Shown here: piece after piece, positions 31,306 to 41,346 of the stretch
Layout of the letters: each line of letters starts with the position of its first letter
How positions within the stretch are numbered: the stretch's first letter is position 1
From: Luteimonas chenhongjianii
GTDB lineage: Bacteria > Pseudomonadota > Gammaproteobacteria > Xanthomonadales > Xanthomonadaceae
Assembly: GCF_002327105.1 (NCBI RefSeq)
Contig: NZ_CP023406.1
Location: 620,001-684,000, forward strand
Length of the DNA stretch: 64,000 nucleotides
Direction of reading: 5' to 3'
Position numbers and translations under genes: made by a program
Notes under the pieces: model-generated
Seen by the model: only the letters and a program-made list of their open reading frames with translations
The model's database searches: none
Told to the model about the DNA's origin: nothing

Positions 31306-32058
31306 TCAGGCGTCGCGGTGGATCTGGAAGCCCGCGAACGACTGGCTGACCGGCATCACCTCGATGCGGTTGATGTTGAGATGCGCGGGCAGATTGGCCA
31401 GCCACCACAGGGTGTCGGCGATATCGTCAGCCGTGATCGGCTGCGCACCGGCGTAGAGCGTGTCCGACGCCGCCTGATCGCCTCCGGTGCGCACCAGGGT
31501 GAATTCTGTTTCGGCCAGCCCCGGCTCGATCGAGGTCACGCGCACGCCGGTGCCGTGCAGATCGCTGCGCAGGCCCAGCGAGAACTGGGTGACGAAGGCC
31601 TTGGTGCCGCCGTAGGTGTTGCCGCCGGGGTAGGGATAACTGCCCGCGACCGAGCTGACGTTGAGGATCGCGCCACGGCGCTCGATCAGCACCGGCAGCA
31701 GCGCATGAGTCAGCGTGACCAGCGCGGTGATGTTGGTGTCGATCATCTGCCGCCACTGCGCAAGGTCGGCGCGCTGCGCCGGCGCGGTGCCGAGCGCGAG
31801 GCCGGCATTGTTGACCAATGCGTCGATACCGCGGAAATCCGTCGGGATCGCATCGAGCGCGACGCGCATCGCGGCTTCGTCGCGGATGTCGAACGCGGCG
31901 GTGTGCAGACGCTCGCCGCCATGCGTCTCCACCAGCGCCTGCAGACGTTCGGCACGTCGCCCCGTCGCGACGACGCGCCAGCCGCCGGCCAGGAAGCGCG
32001 CCACCGTGGCGGCGCCGAAACCGGACGTCGCGCCGGTGACGAGGATGGTGCGGGTCAT
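31306..32058 (-). CDS. ydfG: Short-chain dehydrogenase YdfG (NADP-dependent 3-hydroxy acid / malonic semialdehyde reductase)
   Basis: A 250-residue classical SDR. It has the NADP motif TGATSGFG, the NNAG element, catalytic Ser in NVSSVAG and Tyr/Lys in NTYGGTKAF. The C-terminal LNINRIEVMPVSQSFAGFQIHR block is diagnostic for the YdfG group, which oxidises L-allo-threonine, serine and 3-hydroxypropionate and detoxifies malonic semialdehyde. Length and start (MTRTILVTGATSGFG) fit the family. It stands alone on the minus strand, 90 bp from the UPF0149 gene. Confidence 0.9.
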   Translation of the reverse strand: MTRTILVTGATSGFGAATVARFLAGGWRVVATGRRAERLQALVETHGGERLHTAAFDIRDEAAMRVALDAIPTDFRGIDALVNNAGLALGTAPAQRADLAQWRQMIDTNITALVTLTHALLPVLIERRGAILNVSSVAGSYPYPGGNTYGGTKAFVTQFSLGLRSDLHGTGVRVTSIEPGLAETEFTLVRTGGDQAASDTLYAGAQPITADDIADTLWWLANLPAHLNINRIEVMPVSQSFAGFQIHRDA

Positions 32059-32149
32059 TGCGGAATCTCCGTGGGGCCATGCGCGCCGGCACGCACGGCG
32101 CGATCGATTCGGAACTCGTGCCGGCGCATGTCGCGCCGGCGGGCGCGGC

Positions 32150-32932
<783 letters not shown>

Positions 32933-33065
32933 CTGGGAGTCCTCGCCGATGGCGATACGGGGGAACGCGGCGGCCGCGCCGGACCTGTCGATCGACAGCC
33001 CGGCGCCGTCGCGCACGCGACAGGGCCGCACAGTTTAGCGCCCGCGTCCGCGCCGGCGCCGGGAG

Positions 33066-33629
33066 TTACCAGACGCCGGGCAGCAACCGCCGCGTGGCGC
33101 GCGCATAGCGCGGATAGTCCACCGGGAATGCCGCCGACAATGCGGCTTCCTCGACATCGATGCGCCGCCGCAGCGCGAGCCACAGGGGGACGGCGACCAC
33201 CAGCGGCGCCGCCCAGCTGCCGAGCGCACACACGAACCCGGCCAGGGTCGTGCACAGCCCGGTGTAGGCGGGGTGGCGCACGACGCGGTAGGGCCCGCTG
33301 CGGATCAGCCGGTGATCCGGCGCGATCGCCACGTCCACGGTGAAATGCTCGGCGAGCACGCGGATCGCCCACCAGCGCAGCAGCATGCCCAGCAGCATCA
33401 GCGTATTGCCGCCCCACAGCAGGAACGGTTGCCACGCAGCGGGCAGGCGTCCGGGCGACCACAGCGCCACGAACACCGCGGCCCCGACGCCGCCGCCGAT
33501 CACCAGCACCAGGCGCGCCAGGGTCCCCCCATCACGGCTGCGGTCGGTCGCGCGTCGCCGCAGTCCGATCCAGAGTTCGCTCGCGCACCACAGTGCGCCA
33601 AGCGCCGCCAATACGAGCATGCCTGCCAT
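33066..33629 (-). CDS. Isoprenylcysteine carboxyl methyltransferase family membrane protein
   Basis: A 187-residue polytopic protein with hydrophobic segments at about 1-15, 35-55, 65-85 and 125-150. The C-terminal signature of the ICMT/PEMT-like family is RSGPYRVVRHPAYTG, followed by a membrane pair and the conserved E-E-x-x-L block (DVEEAALSAAFPVDYPRYARATRRLLP). These proteins methylate membrane-associated substrates with SAM; the bacterial substrate is unknown. Start ATG 33629 (MAGMLVLAALGALW). Confidence 0.82.
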   Translation of the reverse strand: MAGMLVLAALGALWCASELWIGLRRRATDRSRDGGTLARLVLVIGGGVGAAVFVALWSPGRLPAAWQPFLLWGGNTLMLLGMLLRWWAIRVLAEHFTVDVAIAPDHRLIRSGPYRVVRHPAYTGLCTTLAGFVCALGSWAAPLVVAVPLWLALRRRIDVEEAALSAAFPVDYPRYARATRRLLPGVW

Positions 33630-33667
33630 GGATGACTCCAGAACAACGGGAGGACAGCCTTGCAGCC

Positions 33668-34039
33668 TCAGTGTGAGGTTGGAGTCCGCGGCGTGGCATC
33701 GCCCGGGGGCGCGGCCGTATCGGCGCCCGGATCGACCGGTTCCGACCGCGTCCGGCGGCGCCCGGTGGTGGACTTTCCGCGCGTGCGCGCCCGGCTTGCG
33801 CGGTGCTTCTGCAGCATGTCCTCGGCGAGCACCACATCCTCCGACAGGATGCCGGCAGCGCGCGCGATCGCGATCCGCGCCGCGGCGCGGTTCTCGTCGG
33901 GATTGGCCTGCAGCAGTTCGCGGATCGCCTCGCGCACCGAGGCCTGGGCGTTGTGCTTGAGCTTGAGTTCGCTGCCCTGCTGGAACAGCGCCAGCAGCAC
34001 GTCGACGACGGGTTTGATCAATGCGGCTTCGATGGTCAT
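33668..34039 (-). CDS. Hypothetical small protein with basic/Pro-rich tail
   Basis: A 123-residue protein I do not recognise. The first 80 residues look helical (IEAALIKPVVDVLLALFQQGSELKLKHNAQ; REAIRELLQANPDENRAAARIAIARAAGIL). The rest is a Lys/Arg/Thr- then Pro-rich disordered tail that could bind nucleic acid. Start ATG 34039 (MTIEAALIKP). It lies 38 bases upstream of the methyltransferase gene on the same strand and is probably cotranscribed with it. Confidence 0.5.
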   Translation of the reverse strand: MTIEAALIKPVVDVLLALFQQGSELKLKHNAQASVREAIRELLQANPDENRAAARIAIARAAGILSEDVVLAEDMLQKHRASRARTRGKSTTGRRRTRSEPVDPGADTAAPPGDATPRTPTSH

Positions 34040-34204
34040 GGCGCTCGTCTCCCTTGACCACCCAGTGTCCGCAGACCGATCGCGCGGACTGCGATCAGAC
34101 TGCGACGGCCGGCACGGAATCGGGCGACAGCGGCCTAGATCGGGAGGCGGGGCGGCCTGCGGGGGCGAGGGCGGGCCTCGAGCCAATCTTGCCGGGGGGA
34201 GGCT

Positions 34205-34685
34205 TGAGCCCCTCTCCGCGGGAGAGGGTGGGTGAAGACCGAACGGGTGCGGGCGGAGCGCTGGTGCGGAATCCGGATCCCGCGAGGGCGTTCCTCACCC
34301 CATCATTTGCTTCGCAAATGGTCGCCTCTCTCGGCGGGGGAAGTCGGCGGTGTCCTCCGGCTTGCCTTGAGTTCCTCTCCCATCAGGAGAAGGGGCTGGG
34401 TGAGGCCAAGCCTGGCGACGGGTCCGGTGGAGCGCTTTTGCGGAATCCGGATGCCGCGAGGGCGTCCCTCACCCCACCATTTGCTTCGCAAATGGTCGCC
34501 TCTCTCCCGGGGGAGAGGGCTGGGGTGAGGCCGAACCTCGCGACGGGTCCGGTGGAGCGCTTTTGCGGAATCTGGACCCCTCCAGGGCGTCCCTCACCCC
34601 ACCATTTGCTTCGCAAATGGTCCCCCCCTCTCCCTGGGGGAGAGGGGCCTCGGTGTCTTCCGCCTTCGGCGGAAGACGCGCTTTT
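34205..34685. repeat. Tandem hairpin-rich intergenic repeat (three main units plus remnants)
   Basis: The gap between the small protein gene and the SPOR gene is filled by about 125-175-bp units in tandem. Each main unit contains GGAGCGCTxxTGCGGAAT, a CCCTCACCCCA box, the palindrome CATTTGCTTCGCAAATG (34304-34320, 34478-34494, 34603-34619) and an imperfect CTCTCCC/GGGAGAG hairpin. A lone CCCTCTCCGCGGGAGAGGG hairpin (34210-34228) begins the array. This resembles REP-like intergenic repeats of Xanthomonadaceae. No coding capacity is apparent. Confidence 0.85.
34655..34685 (+). terminator. Perfect 10-bp hairpin followed by TTTT at the edge of the repeat array
   Basis: GTCTTCCGCC-TTC-GGCGGAAGAC (34655-34677) followed by GCGCTTTT on the plus strand. 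The T-run faces the plus direction, where no gene ends close by. It also sits just beyond the stop of the minus-strand SPOR gene and may halt transcription from either side. Confidence 0.5.
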
Positions 34686-35475
34686 ACTGAGCCTTGATCG
34701 CCAGCGCCGGCAGACCGCCGTTGCCGAGCTTCTGCTTGGCTTCCGCCAGATCGGTCGCGGTGCCGTAGGGCCCCATGCGCACGCGATAGACGGTACGGCC
34801 AGCCGCCTGGCCCGATTCCACCCGCGCCGACAGCCCGAGCAGGGCGATCCGGGCCTTGAGGGCCTCGGCATCGCCCGACGCGCTGAACGAGCCGGCCTGA
34901 AGGATGTAGCGGGCATCGCCGTCGCCGGCAGGCGCCGGCGTGGCGGCCGCAGTGGCCGGTGTCGCCGGGGCCGGCGGTTGCGCACGCGCGGTCGCCGGGG
35001 CTTCCGGCAGTGGCTGCGGCTGCGGCGACGTGGTCGCGCCACCCGCCAGGTCGGCGGCGTCGGGATGCCGCGCCTGCAGGGCCTGCTGCTGCGCCTCGGC
35101 GCGGCGCTGGCGCTCGGTCTCGGCGCGCGCGCTGGCGGCCAGCTCGGCGTCCGTCATCGGGACTTCCTGCTCGGGCAGCATCGTGTAGAAATCGTAGTCG
35201 GGCGAGGCGGAGGTCTGTGCGGCCGCACGCGGGCGCTGGCCGGCGGGCGTGGGCAGTTCCGGTTCGTCCTCGCCGGTGCTGGCCGCCGGCTGCGCGTCCG
35301 GGTTCGGGCTCGGCCGGAAGAAGCCGTCCTGGGCATCGGGCTTGAGCAGGCGCGGCACCGCCAGCACCACGCCCAGTGCCAGCACCACGCCGATGATCAT
35401 CCACGCCCAGCCGGGCAGGCTGCCGGAGTTGCCCGTGCTGCGCCTGGCCTGTGATTTTCCGCGTCTTGCCGCCAT
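34684..35475 (-). CDS. SPOR-domain membrane protein (FtsN-like)
   Basis: A 263-residue bitopic protein with a basic cytoplasmic N-terminus ([12 protein letters not shown]), one membrane helix at about 24-43 (WAWMIIGVVLALGVVLAVP), a long Pro/Ala/Gln-rich periplasmic linker and a C-terminal SPOR domain (about 188-260; YILQAGSFSASGDAEALKARIALLGL, YRVRMGPYG). SPOR domains bind denuded septal peptidoglycan; this layout is that of FtsN, an activator of septal wall synthesis. The start overlaps the argS stop by one base (TAATG), an arrangement common for argS-ftsN in gammaproteobacteria. Confidence 0.88.
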   Translation of the reverse strand: MAARRGKSQARRSTGNSGSLPGWAWMIIGVVLALGVVLAVPRLLKPDAQDGFFRPSPNPDAQPAASTGEDEPELPTPAGQRPRAAAQTSASPDYDFYTMLPEQEVPMTDAELAASARAETERQRRAEAQQQALQARHPDAADLAGGATTSPQPQPLPEAPATARAQPPAPATPATAAATPAPAGDGDARYILQAGSFSASGDAEALKARIALLGLSARVESGQAAGRTVYRVRMGPYGTATDLAEAKQKLGNGGLPALAIKAQ

Positions 35476-37175
35476 TACATCGCCTCCGGGGCCTGCACGC
35501 CGAGCAAGGTCAGGCCGTTGCGCAGTACCTGCTGTACCGCGGTGGCCAGTGCCAGCCGTGCGTCGCGTACGTCCGCTTCGTCGACCAGGAACTGGTGGTC
35601 GTTGTAGTACGTCTGGAAGGCCTGGGCCAGTTCCAGCAGATAGGTCGCGATCAGGTGGGGTTCAAGCTGCGCGCCCGCGGCAGCGACGATCTCGGGCCAG
35701 CGCGAGAGGTCGATCAGCACGTCGCGAAGCGCCGTGTCGGTCATGTCGGGCAGCTGTGCCAGGCCGTTCTGCAGGTCGAACGCCAGGCCCGCCTCGGCGA
35801 GCTTGCGCTGCAGGCCACAGATGCGCGCATGCGACAGCTGCACGTAGTAGACCGGGTTGTCGAGCGACTGGCTGCGGGCCAGGTCGATGTCGAACACCAG
35901 CTGCGAATCGGGCTTGCGTGCCACCAGGAACCAGCGCGTCGCGTCGCGCCCGGCTTCCTCGATCAGGTCCCGCAGGGTGAGGTAACTGCCGGCGCGCTTG
36001 GACAGCTTCACTTCCTCGCCGCCGCGCATCACCGTGACCATCTGGTGCAGCACGTATTCGGGGTAACCCTCCGGAATTCCGGCATCGAGCGCCTGCAGCC
36101 CGGCCCTCACCCGCGCCAGCGAGCCGTGGTGGTCGGCGCCCAGCTCGGTGATCGCGCGCACGTAGCCGCGCTGCCACTTGGACAGGTGGTAGGCCACGTC
36201 GGGCACGAAGTAGGTATAGGTGCCGTCGGACTTGCGCATCACGCGGTCCTTGTCGTCACCGTAGTCGGTGCTGCGCAGCCACAGCGCGCCGCCCTCCTCG
36301 TAGGTGTGGCCGTGGGCGACGAGCTCGCGCACGGTCTCCTCCACCTTGCCGTCGGCGTACAGCGACGATTCGAGGAAGTACACGTCGAAGGACACGCCGA
36401 ATGCGGCGAGGTCGGTGTTCTGCTCGCGACGCAGCCAGGCCACGGCGAAGCGGCGGATCGCATCGAGATCGTCGACATCGCCGGCGCCGGTGATCGTCTG
36501 GCCGTCGATCTGCAGCGTGGCGCCATCGAGATACGCGCGCGCCACGTCGGCGATGTATTCGCCGTTGTAGGCATCGGCCGGCCAGTCGGTATCGCCCGGG
36601 CCGATGCCCTTGGCGCGCGCCTGGGTCGAACGGGCGAGGTTCTCGATCTGCACGCCGGCGTCGTTGTAGTAGAACTCGCGCTTGACCAGCCAGCCGTTGG
36701 CGTCGAGCACGCGCGCGATGCAATCGCCGATCACCGCGGCGCGGCCGTGGCCGACATGCAGCGGGCCGGTGGGGTTGGCCGAAACGTATTCCACGCCGGC
36801 GGTCCGCGAGCCGCCGCTGTCGTTGCGGCCGAAGCTGTCGCCCTGGGCGTGGACGGCGACCAGCTGGTCGCGCCAGGCCGCGGCGGCGAAGCGGAAATTC
36901 AGAAAGCCCGGGCCGGCGATGTCGATGCGTTCGATCGCATTGCTGGCCGGCATCGCACCGACCAGTGCCTGCGCGATCGCGCGCGGATTCGACTTCGCGG
37001 GTCTGGCCAGCAGCATCGCCGCGTTCGTCGAGGCATCGCCGTGGCTGCGGTCCTTCGGACGTTCGACGGTGAAGTCGGGCATGGCGAGGTCGGCGGGCAG
37101 CGTGCCGGCATCGCGCAGGGTGGCGATGGCCTGCTCGACGAGCGGCTCGATCAGGGCGCGGAGCTGGGATTTCAC
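35475..37175 (-). CDS. argS: Arginyl-tRNA synthetase
   Basis: Charges tRNA-Arg with arginine. The 566-residue class I enzyme has the N-terminal Add-1 domain ([20 protein letters not shown]), the HIGH motif as HVGHG in [17 protein letters not shown], the KMSKS-like loop VKLSKRAG, and a C-terminal anticodon-binding domain ending [14 protein letters not shown] at 37175 ([11 protein letters not shown]) is the start; the longer frame to 37892 overlaps the divergent transporter gene and has no homology-like sequence. Length is close to the 577 residues of E. coli ArgS. Overlaps the SPOR gene by one base. Confidence 0.96.
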   Translation of the reverse strand: MKSQLRALIEPLVEQAIATLRDAGTLPADLAMPDFTVERPKDRSHGDASTNAAMLLARPAKSNPRAIAQALVGAMPASNAIERIDIAGPGFLNFRFAAAAWRDQLVAVHAQGDSFGRNDSGGSRTAGVEYVSANPTGPLHVGHGRAAVIGDCIARVLDANGWLVKREFYYNDAGVQIENLARSTQARAKGIGPGDTDWPADAYNGEYIADVARAYLDGATLQIDGQTITGAGDVDDLDAIRRFAVAWLRREQNTDLAAFGVSFDVYFLESSLYADGKVEETVRELVAHGHTYEEGGALWLRSTDYGDDKDRVMRKSDGTYTYFVPDVAYHLSKWQRGYVRAITELGADHHGSLARVRAGLQALDAGIPEGYPEYVLHQMVTVMRGGEEVKLSKRAGSYLTLRDLIEEAGRDATRWFLVARKPDSQLVFDIDLARSQSLDNPVYYVQLSHARICGLQRKLAEAGLAFDLQNGLAQLPDMTDTALRDVLIDLSRWPEIVAAAGAQLEPHLIATYLLELAQAFQTYYNDHQFLVDEADVRDARLALATAVQQVLRNGLTLLGVQAPEAM

Positions 37176-37250
37176 GTGGGTGCGCGTCGGGGACAAACGG
37201 CCTCGCATTGTACGCCAGCGGGCCGGCCCACCGGCACGGGCGGGGCGGGT

Positions 37251-38060
37251 ATGCTGCGCGCCCCTTTTCCGTGGTTGCCGGCCCTGGACGCGCTGTTTCC
37301 GGAACTGCTGTGGCTGCTGTGCGTGGCCCTGATGGCCGGCGTGGTCGATGCCGCGGTGGGCGGCGGGGGGCTGGTGCAGCTGCCGGGGCTGTTCACGGCG
37401 CTGCCGCAGCAGTCGCCGGCGGCGCTGCTGGGCACCAACAAGTTCAGCGCGATGTTCGGCACCGCGACCGCCTGCTGGCGGTATGCGCGCACGGTGCGCT
37501 TTCCGTGGACACCGGTGCTGCTCGCGGCCGCCACCGCGTTCGTGTTCTCGTTCCTGGGCGCCACCGCGGTCACCCTGCTGCCGCGCGATCTGGTGCGGCC
37601 GCTGATCCTCGGCCTGCTGATCGCGATGCTCGCCTACACGCTCATCCGCAAGGATTTCGGTGCCCTGCACCGGCCGCGCACGCTGGGCCGCGCTGATCTG
37701 GCGATCGCGCTGGCAATGGGCGCGGCCATCGGCTTCTACGACGGCCTGTTCGGCCCCGGCACCGGCAGTTTCCTGATCTTCCTGTTCATCCGCTTTTTCG
37801 GTCTCGACTTCCTGCGCGCATCGGCGGCGTCGAAGGTCGTGAACCTGGCGACGAACCTCGCGGCGCTGTCGTTCTTCGTGCCCGCCGGCCACGTGCTGCT
37901 GGCGTTCGCGGTGCCGATGGCCGCGGCCAATGTCCTCGGGGCGGTCATCGGCACGCGGCTGGCCCTGCGCGGCGGCACGCCGGTGATCCGCAAGCTGTTC
38001 GTGGCGCTGGTGGCGGTGCTGATCGCGAAGATGGGATGGGACACCTTCGCCGGCGCCTGA
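37251..38060 (+). CDS. TSUP (TauE/SafE)-family membrane transporter
   Basis: A 269-residue polytopic protein with about eight hydrophobic segments and the family features [18 protein letters not shown] in the first half and [17 protein letters not shown] in the second, the internal repeat of DUF81/TSUP proteins. Family members move sulfite, sulfoacetate or other organosulfur or organic anions across the inner membrane. The substrate cannot be told. Divergent from argS, with 75 bp between coding starts, and followed convergently by folE. Confidence 0.88.
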   Translation: MLRAPFPWLPALDALFPELLWLLCVALMAGVVDAAVGGGGLVQLPGLFTALPQQSPAALLGTNKFSAMFGTATACWRYARTVRFPWTPVLLAAATAFVFSFLGATAVTLLPRDLVRPLILGLLIAMLAYTLIRKDFGALHRPRTLGRADLAIALAMGAAIGFYDGLFGPGTGSFLIFLFIRFFGLDFLRASAASKVVNLATNLAALSFFVPAGHVLLAFAVPMAAANVLGAVIGTRLALRGGTPVIRKLFVALVAVLIAKMGWDTFAGA

Positions 38061-38102
38061 TGCGCGCAGGCACCGGGCGGCCGACGCCCGGCGCAGCGGG
38101 TC

Positions 38103-38714
38103 TCAGCGGCGAACGCCGCCGACCTGGATGAACTGCAGGAATTCGGCGCGGGTGCGCGCGTCCTCGCGGAAGCTGCCGAGCATCGTCGAGGTGATCATGC
38201 TGACCCCGCGCTTGTGCACGCCGCGGGTGGTCATGCACTCGTGCGCGCCTTCCACCACCACGCCCACGCCCAGCGGCGCCAGCGCGCGCTGGATGCAGCC
38301 GGCGATCTGCGCGGTCATCTTCTCCTGCACCTGGAAGCGCCTGGCATAGGCCTCGACCACGCGGGCGAGCTTGCTGATGCCCACGACCTTGCCGGCCGGC
38401 AGATAGCCCACGTGGACCTTGCCGATGATCGGCGCCATGTGGTGCTCGCAGTGGCTTTCGTATTCGATGTCGCGCAGCACGATCATCTCGTCGTAGCCGG
38501 CAACCTCTTCGAAGGTGCGCGCGAGGTAGGCGTCGGCGTCGAGCGCGTAACCGCTGAACCACTCGGTATAGGCCTTGGCCACGCGTCGCGGCGTGTCCAG
38601 CAGGCCTTCGCGGGCGGGATCTTCCCCCGCCCAGCGCAGCAGGGTGCGCACTGCCGATTCGGCTTCGTCTCGGCTCACGCCGTGGCGGGCGTCGTCATCG
38701 GGGGATCGGGTCAT
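38103..38714 (-). CDS. folE: GTP cyclohydrolase I (type I, FolE)
   Basis: Converts GTP to 7,8-dihydroneopterin triphosphate, the entry to folate synthesis. The 203-residue protein has zinc ligands in [10 protein letters not shown] and [10 protein letters not shown] and the conserved GKVHVGYLP and [11 protein letters not shown] blocks. ATG at 38714 ([12 protein letters not shown]) is favoured over an upstream Met at 38756 because the family homology begins at about residue 13. The two-Cys zinc site marks the zinc-dependent FolE form. Confidence 0.95.
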   Translation of the reverse strand: MTRSPDDDARHGVSRDEAESAVRTLLRWAGEDPAREGLLDTPRRVAKAYTEWFSGYALDADAYLARTFEEVAGYDEMIVLRDIEYESHCEHHMAPIIGKVHVGYLPAGKVVGISKLARVVEAYARRFQVQEKMTAQIAGCIQRALAPLGVGVVVEGAHECMTTRGVHKRGVSMITSTMLGSFREDARTRAEFLQFIQVGGVRR

Positions 38715-38765
38715 GGCGGTCGCGGCGGCAAAGGGCGCCATGTTACCGCGTGGCAAGCGACGGGC

Positions 38766-39146
38766 TCAGTCGAGGTCGTGGCGCGACTGTCGGGTGGTGC
38801 TGGGACAGGGCGGATCGTTGGAAGCGGTCGCGCGCGCCCAGGCGTCTTCGACCGCGCCACGCGCCTCCACCCAGCCCAGGCGCGAATGCCCGCGTGCCGC
38901 GTCCCAGCCATGTTCGAGCTGGGCCTCGATCTCGTCGAAGCGGCGGCCGGCATGGCGTTGGCGGCAGTCGCGTCCATAACGGTAGGCGGGAGCGTAGTCA
39001 TCCCAGTGCCGTCCGGCCGAGTAGTAGGGCGCCTGGGCAAGGCCGGGTTTGAACTGCGCTTCGAGGGCCTCCTCGCCGGCCACCGCGGCATCCGCAGGGG
39101 TGAGGTCTTGCTGGACCGAGCTGGTGTGGTGGGGATCGTTATGCAT
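38766..39146 (-). CDS. Conserved hypothetical protein with WDDYAPAYRYG motif
   Basis: A 126-residue soluble protein. The central segment GRHWDDYAPAYRYGRDCRQRHAGRRFDEIEAQLEHGW contains a DYxPAYRYG motif that recurs in small, poorly characterised bacterial proteins, often stress-associated. No catalytic motif is visible. Start ATG 39146 (MHNDPHHTSSVQQ). It lies 51 bases upstream of folE on the same strand. Confidence 0.6.
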   Translation of the reverse strand: MHNDPHHTSSVQQDLTPADAAVAGEEALEAQFKPGLAQAPYYSAGRHWDDYAPAYRYGRDCRQRHAGRRFDEIEAQLEHGWDAARGHSRLGWVEARGAVEDAWARATASNDPPCPSTTRQSRHDLD

Positions 39147-39270
39147 GGGCGTCCGGCGGCACGACAGCGCCAGGAAAGCGGAGAGGGTGCGACCAGGGGC
39201 GAAACTAGTGGCGCACTCGTTGGACATGGGTGAAACCCGCCTATCCATCCCTGCCCCAACCAGCCTGGAT

Positions 39271-40683
39271 TCAGGGAGCGGGCACGCCTGAACCGGGCAA
39301 CGCTTCGAGTACCGCCCCGGCAAAACGCGCCGGATCGAAGCGTTTGCCGGTCGGATCCTCCCCGCGGCGCACGAGGACCACGCCGCGGGACGGCGTCACG
39401 ATCACGTACTGGCCCCGGTTGCCGAAGGCCGCGAACGTGTCGGGCGGGACGCCGGGCGAGCGCTGCATCAGCCACAGGGTGGCTCCGTATCCGAAGTCGC
39501 CCTCGGGCTGCGGGCCCGACGGGGTCGTCGCGGCGCGGACCCAGCCTTCGGGAAGCATGCGCCGGCCGTCGAACAGGCCATCGTTCTGCAGCAGCAGGCC
39601 GAACCGGGCGAGATCACGCGCCGTCGACCACACCTGGCTCGACAGCACGAAACCGCCGCGCCAGTCGGTCTCGGCCCGGGTACGGGTCATGCCCAGTGGC
39701 CAGAACAGGTCCGTGAACGGCCGCGACAGGGCGCGTGCCTCGTTGCCGCTGATCGCGCGCAGCGCATGCACGGCCAGCACGCTGTCATTGTTGGCGTAGC
39801 GGAACCGGCTGCCGGGCGGATGCACCAGCGGCCAGCCGGTCGCGGCCTCGGCCACGGTGACGCCGCCGAAATACAGCGCATCGGTGCGGTTGCCGGCGGT
39901 GTCGCTGTGCAGGCCGCTGGACATGCGCAGCAGCTGGTCGACGGTGATCGCGCGTCGCGGATCGCCCGGCGCCTGCCATTCGGTCACCGCAGCCGGCGCC
40001 GCGGGGTCGAGTTCGCCAGCGGCCTGCGCCACGCCGACCAGTGCCCCGGCCAGGCTCTTGGCCACCGACCAGGTCCGCTGCGAGACGTGCGGGCCGAAGC
40101 CCTCGCGATAGCGCTCGGCAATGATGCGGCCGTCCTGGACCACGATGACGGCCGTGGTCGCGTGACCGTCGCCGTAGCGACCGGTGTCGAACGCGTCGGC
40201 GACGGCCTGCTCGAGCGCGGCGCGATCACCACGCGGTGCGGCGGTCGCGTCGCGGTCGCCCAGCGGCCAGGGCGCGTCGTCGAGCTGCGGCGCGGCGGCG
40301 TCGAAACGCGGCAGCGCGGCGATTGCCTGCGCTGCCGCGCCGATCCGCAGCTGCGTGCAGCCCAGGTTCGGGCGCCAGGCGGCAATCCGCGGCGGCAGGG
40401 CGACATCGAAGGCCACCGAGACGGTCCGCGCAGCCGGATCGACCACGGCGTCGAGCGCATCCACGGCGGCCTGGTATTCGGGATAGATGCCGACCAGTTC
40501 GAGCGCCTCGACCTGCGCCGGCGTCCGGCCGGCATTGAAATGCGCGCTGCACAGGGTGAGCGCCTTGTAGCCGGCGGCGATCGCACGTGCATGCAGGGCC
40601 TGCTCGCGCTCGCCGCCCGTCTGGGCGGCCACGCTCGTCGTGGCGAGCAGCAGGGGCAACAGCAGGGCATGACGCATCGGCAT
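39271..40683 (-). CDS. Exported serine hydrolase of the class C beta-lactamase family
   Basis: The 470-residue protein starts MPMRHALLLPLLLATTSVAAQ, a cleavable signal peptide (an alternative Met at 40677 changes only two residues). The beta-lactamase fold carries the S-x-x-K motif in TWSVAKSLAG and the Y-x-N motif in RFRYANNDS. It resembles 6-aminohexanoate-dimer hydrolases and esterases rather than true AmpC enzymes. The first 130 residues, before the catalytic domain, contain two Cys (LCSAHFNAG, NLGCTQLRI) and are typical of this long periplasmic subgroup. No ampR neighbour is present, so antibiotic resistance is not inferred. Confidence 0.87.
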   Translation of the reverse strand: MPMRHALLLPLLLATTSVAAQTGGEREQALHARAIAAGYKALTLCSAHFNAGRTPAQVEALELVGIYPEYQAAVDALDAVVDPAARTVSVAFDVALPPRIAAWRPNLGCTQLRIGAAAQAIAALPRFDAAAPQLDDAPWPLGDRDATAAPRGDRAALEQAVADAFDTGRYGDGHATTAVIVVQDGRIIAERYREGFGPHVSQRTWSVAKSLAGALVGVAQAAGELDPAAPAAVTEWQAPGDPRRAITVDQLLRMSSGLHSDTAGNRTDALYFGGVTVAEAATGWPLVHPPGSRFRYANNDSVLAVHALRAISGNEARALSRPFTDLFWPLGMTRTRAETDWRGGFVLSSQVWSTARDLARFGLLLQNDGLFDGRRMLPEGWVRAATTPSGPQPEGDFGYGATLWLMQRSPGVPPDTFAAFGNRGQYVIVTPSRGVVLVRRGEDPTGKRFDPARFAGAVLEALPGSGVPAP

Positions 40684-40781
40684 TCCGGTCTCGGGGCTGA
40701 ACCCCAGTGTAGAGGGAGCGCTTTGCCGCACGCCGCGCGGGGGGCATGATGGACGACCCGCACACACGACGGCGCACGGAC

Positions 40782-41345
40782 ATGACCGACGCACGCGATA
40801 CGCGACGCCTCAAGCGTTCGAAGACCACCGCGTTGCTCCTGATGGGCACCGCGCCCCTGCTGTTCAGCGCCTGCCAGCGCGATGCGCCGGTGCAGGTGCA
40901 GGAAGGCCTCTACACGTCGGTCGAAAGCTGCGCGCAGGCGATCGGCGATACCGCCACCTGCCGCATCGCGTTCGAGCAGGCCAAGCTGCAGGCTGCCGAC
41001 ACCGCCCCGCAGTACAGCAGCCGCGCCGAATGCGAGACCGAGTTCCCGGCAGAGGAATGCGTGGAACAGAAGACCTCGGCCGGCCATTCCTTCGTCGGCC
41101 CGCTGATGGCGGGTTTCTTCCTGTCGCAGATGATGAACAACCGGGCCGGCGCAGCTGCCGCCCAGCGCACCGCACAGGCGACCCCGGCGTTCCGCGACAA
41201 CCGCCAGGGCTGGCTGCGTCCCAGTGGCGCGCCCGGCGCGGGCCGTGCCGGCATGGCCCCGGTATCGATGACGCCCGATCGCGCGGTCACCGCCAACCGC
41301 GGCGGTTTCGGCCGCTCGGCCACCGGCCGCAGTACCGGCGGCTGA
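40782..41345 (+). CDS. DUF1190 (YgiB-like) lipoprotein
   Basis: The 187-residue protein has a basic start (MTDARDTRRLKRSKTTALLL) and the lipobox FSAC, then the DUF1190 core with paired Cys (SVESCAQAI, TCRIAFEQAK, AECETEFPAEECV). A Gly/Ala/Arg-rich tail follows. E. coli YgiB is the type member and is paired with the ATP-grasp protein YgiC; the same pairing is seen here, with the next gene starting one base after this stop. Function is unknown. An in-frame ATG at 40746 is possible but lengthens the n-region unusually. Confidence 0.85.
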   Translation: MTDARDTRRLKRSKTTALLLMGTAPLLFSACQRDAPVQVQEGLYTSVESCAQAIGDTATCRIAFEQAKLQAADTAPQYSSRAECETEFPAEECVEQKTSAGHSFVGPLMAGFFLSQMMNNRAGAAAAQRTAQATPAFRDNRQGWLRPSGAPGAGRAGMAPVSMTPDRAVTANRGGFGRSATGRSTGG

Positions 41346-41346
41346 G

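Noticed and set aside
39271..40683. AmpC-type antibiotic resistance gene
   Set aside because: It has the fold and SxxK/YxN motifs but the long N-terminal region and sequence are those of esterase/6-aminohexanoate hydrolase-like proteins, and no AmpR regulator is near.
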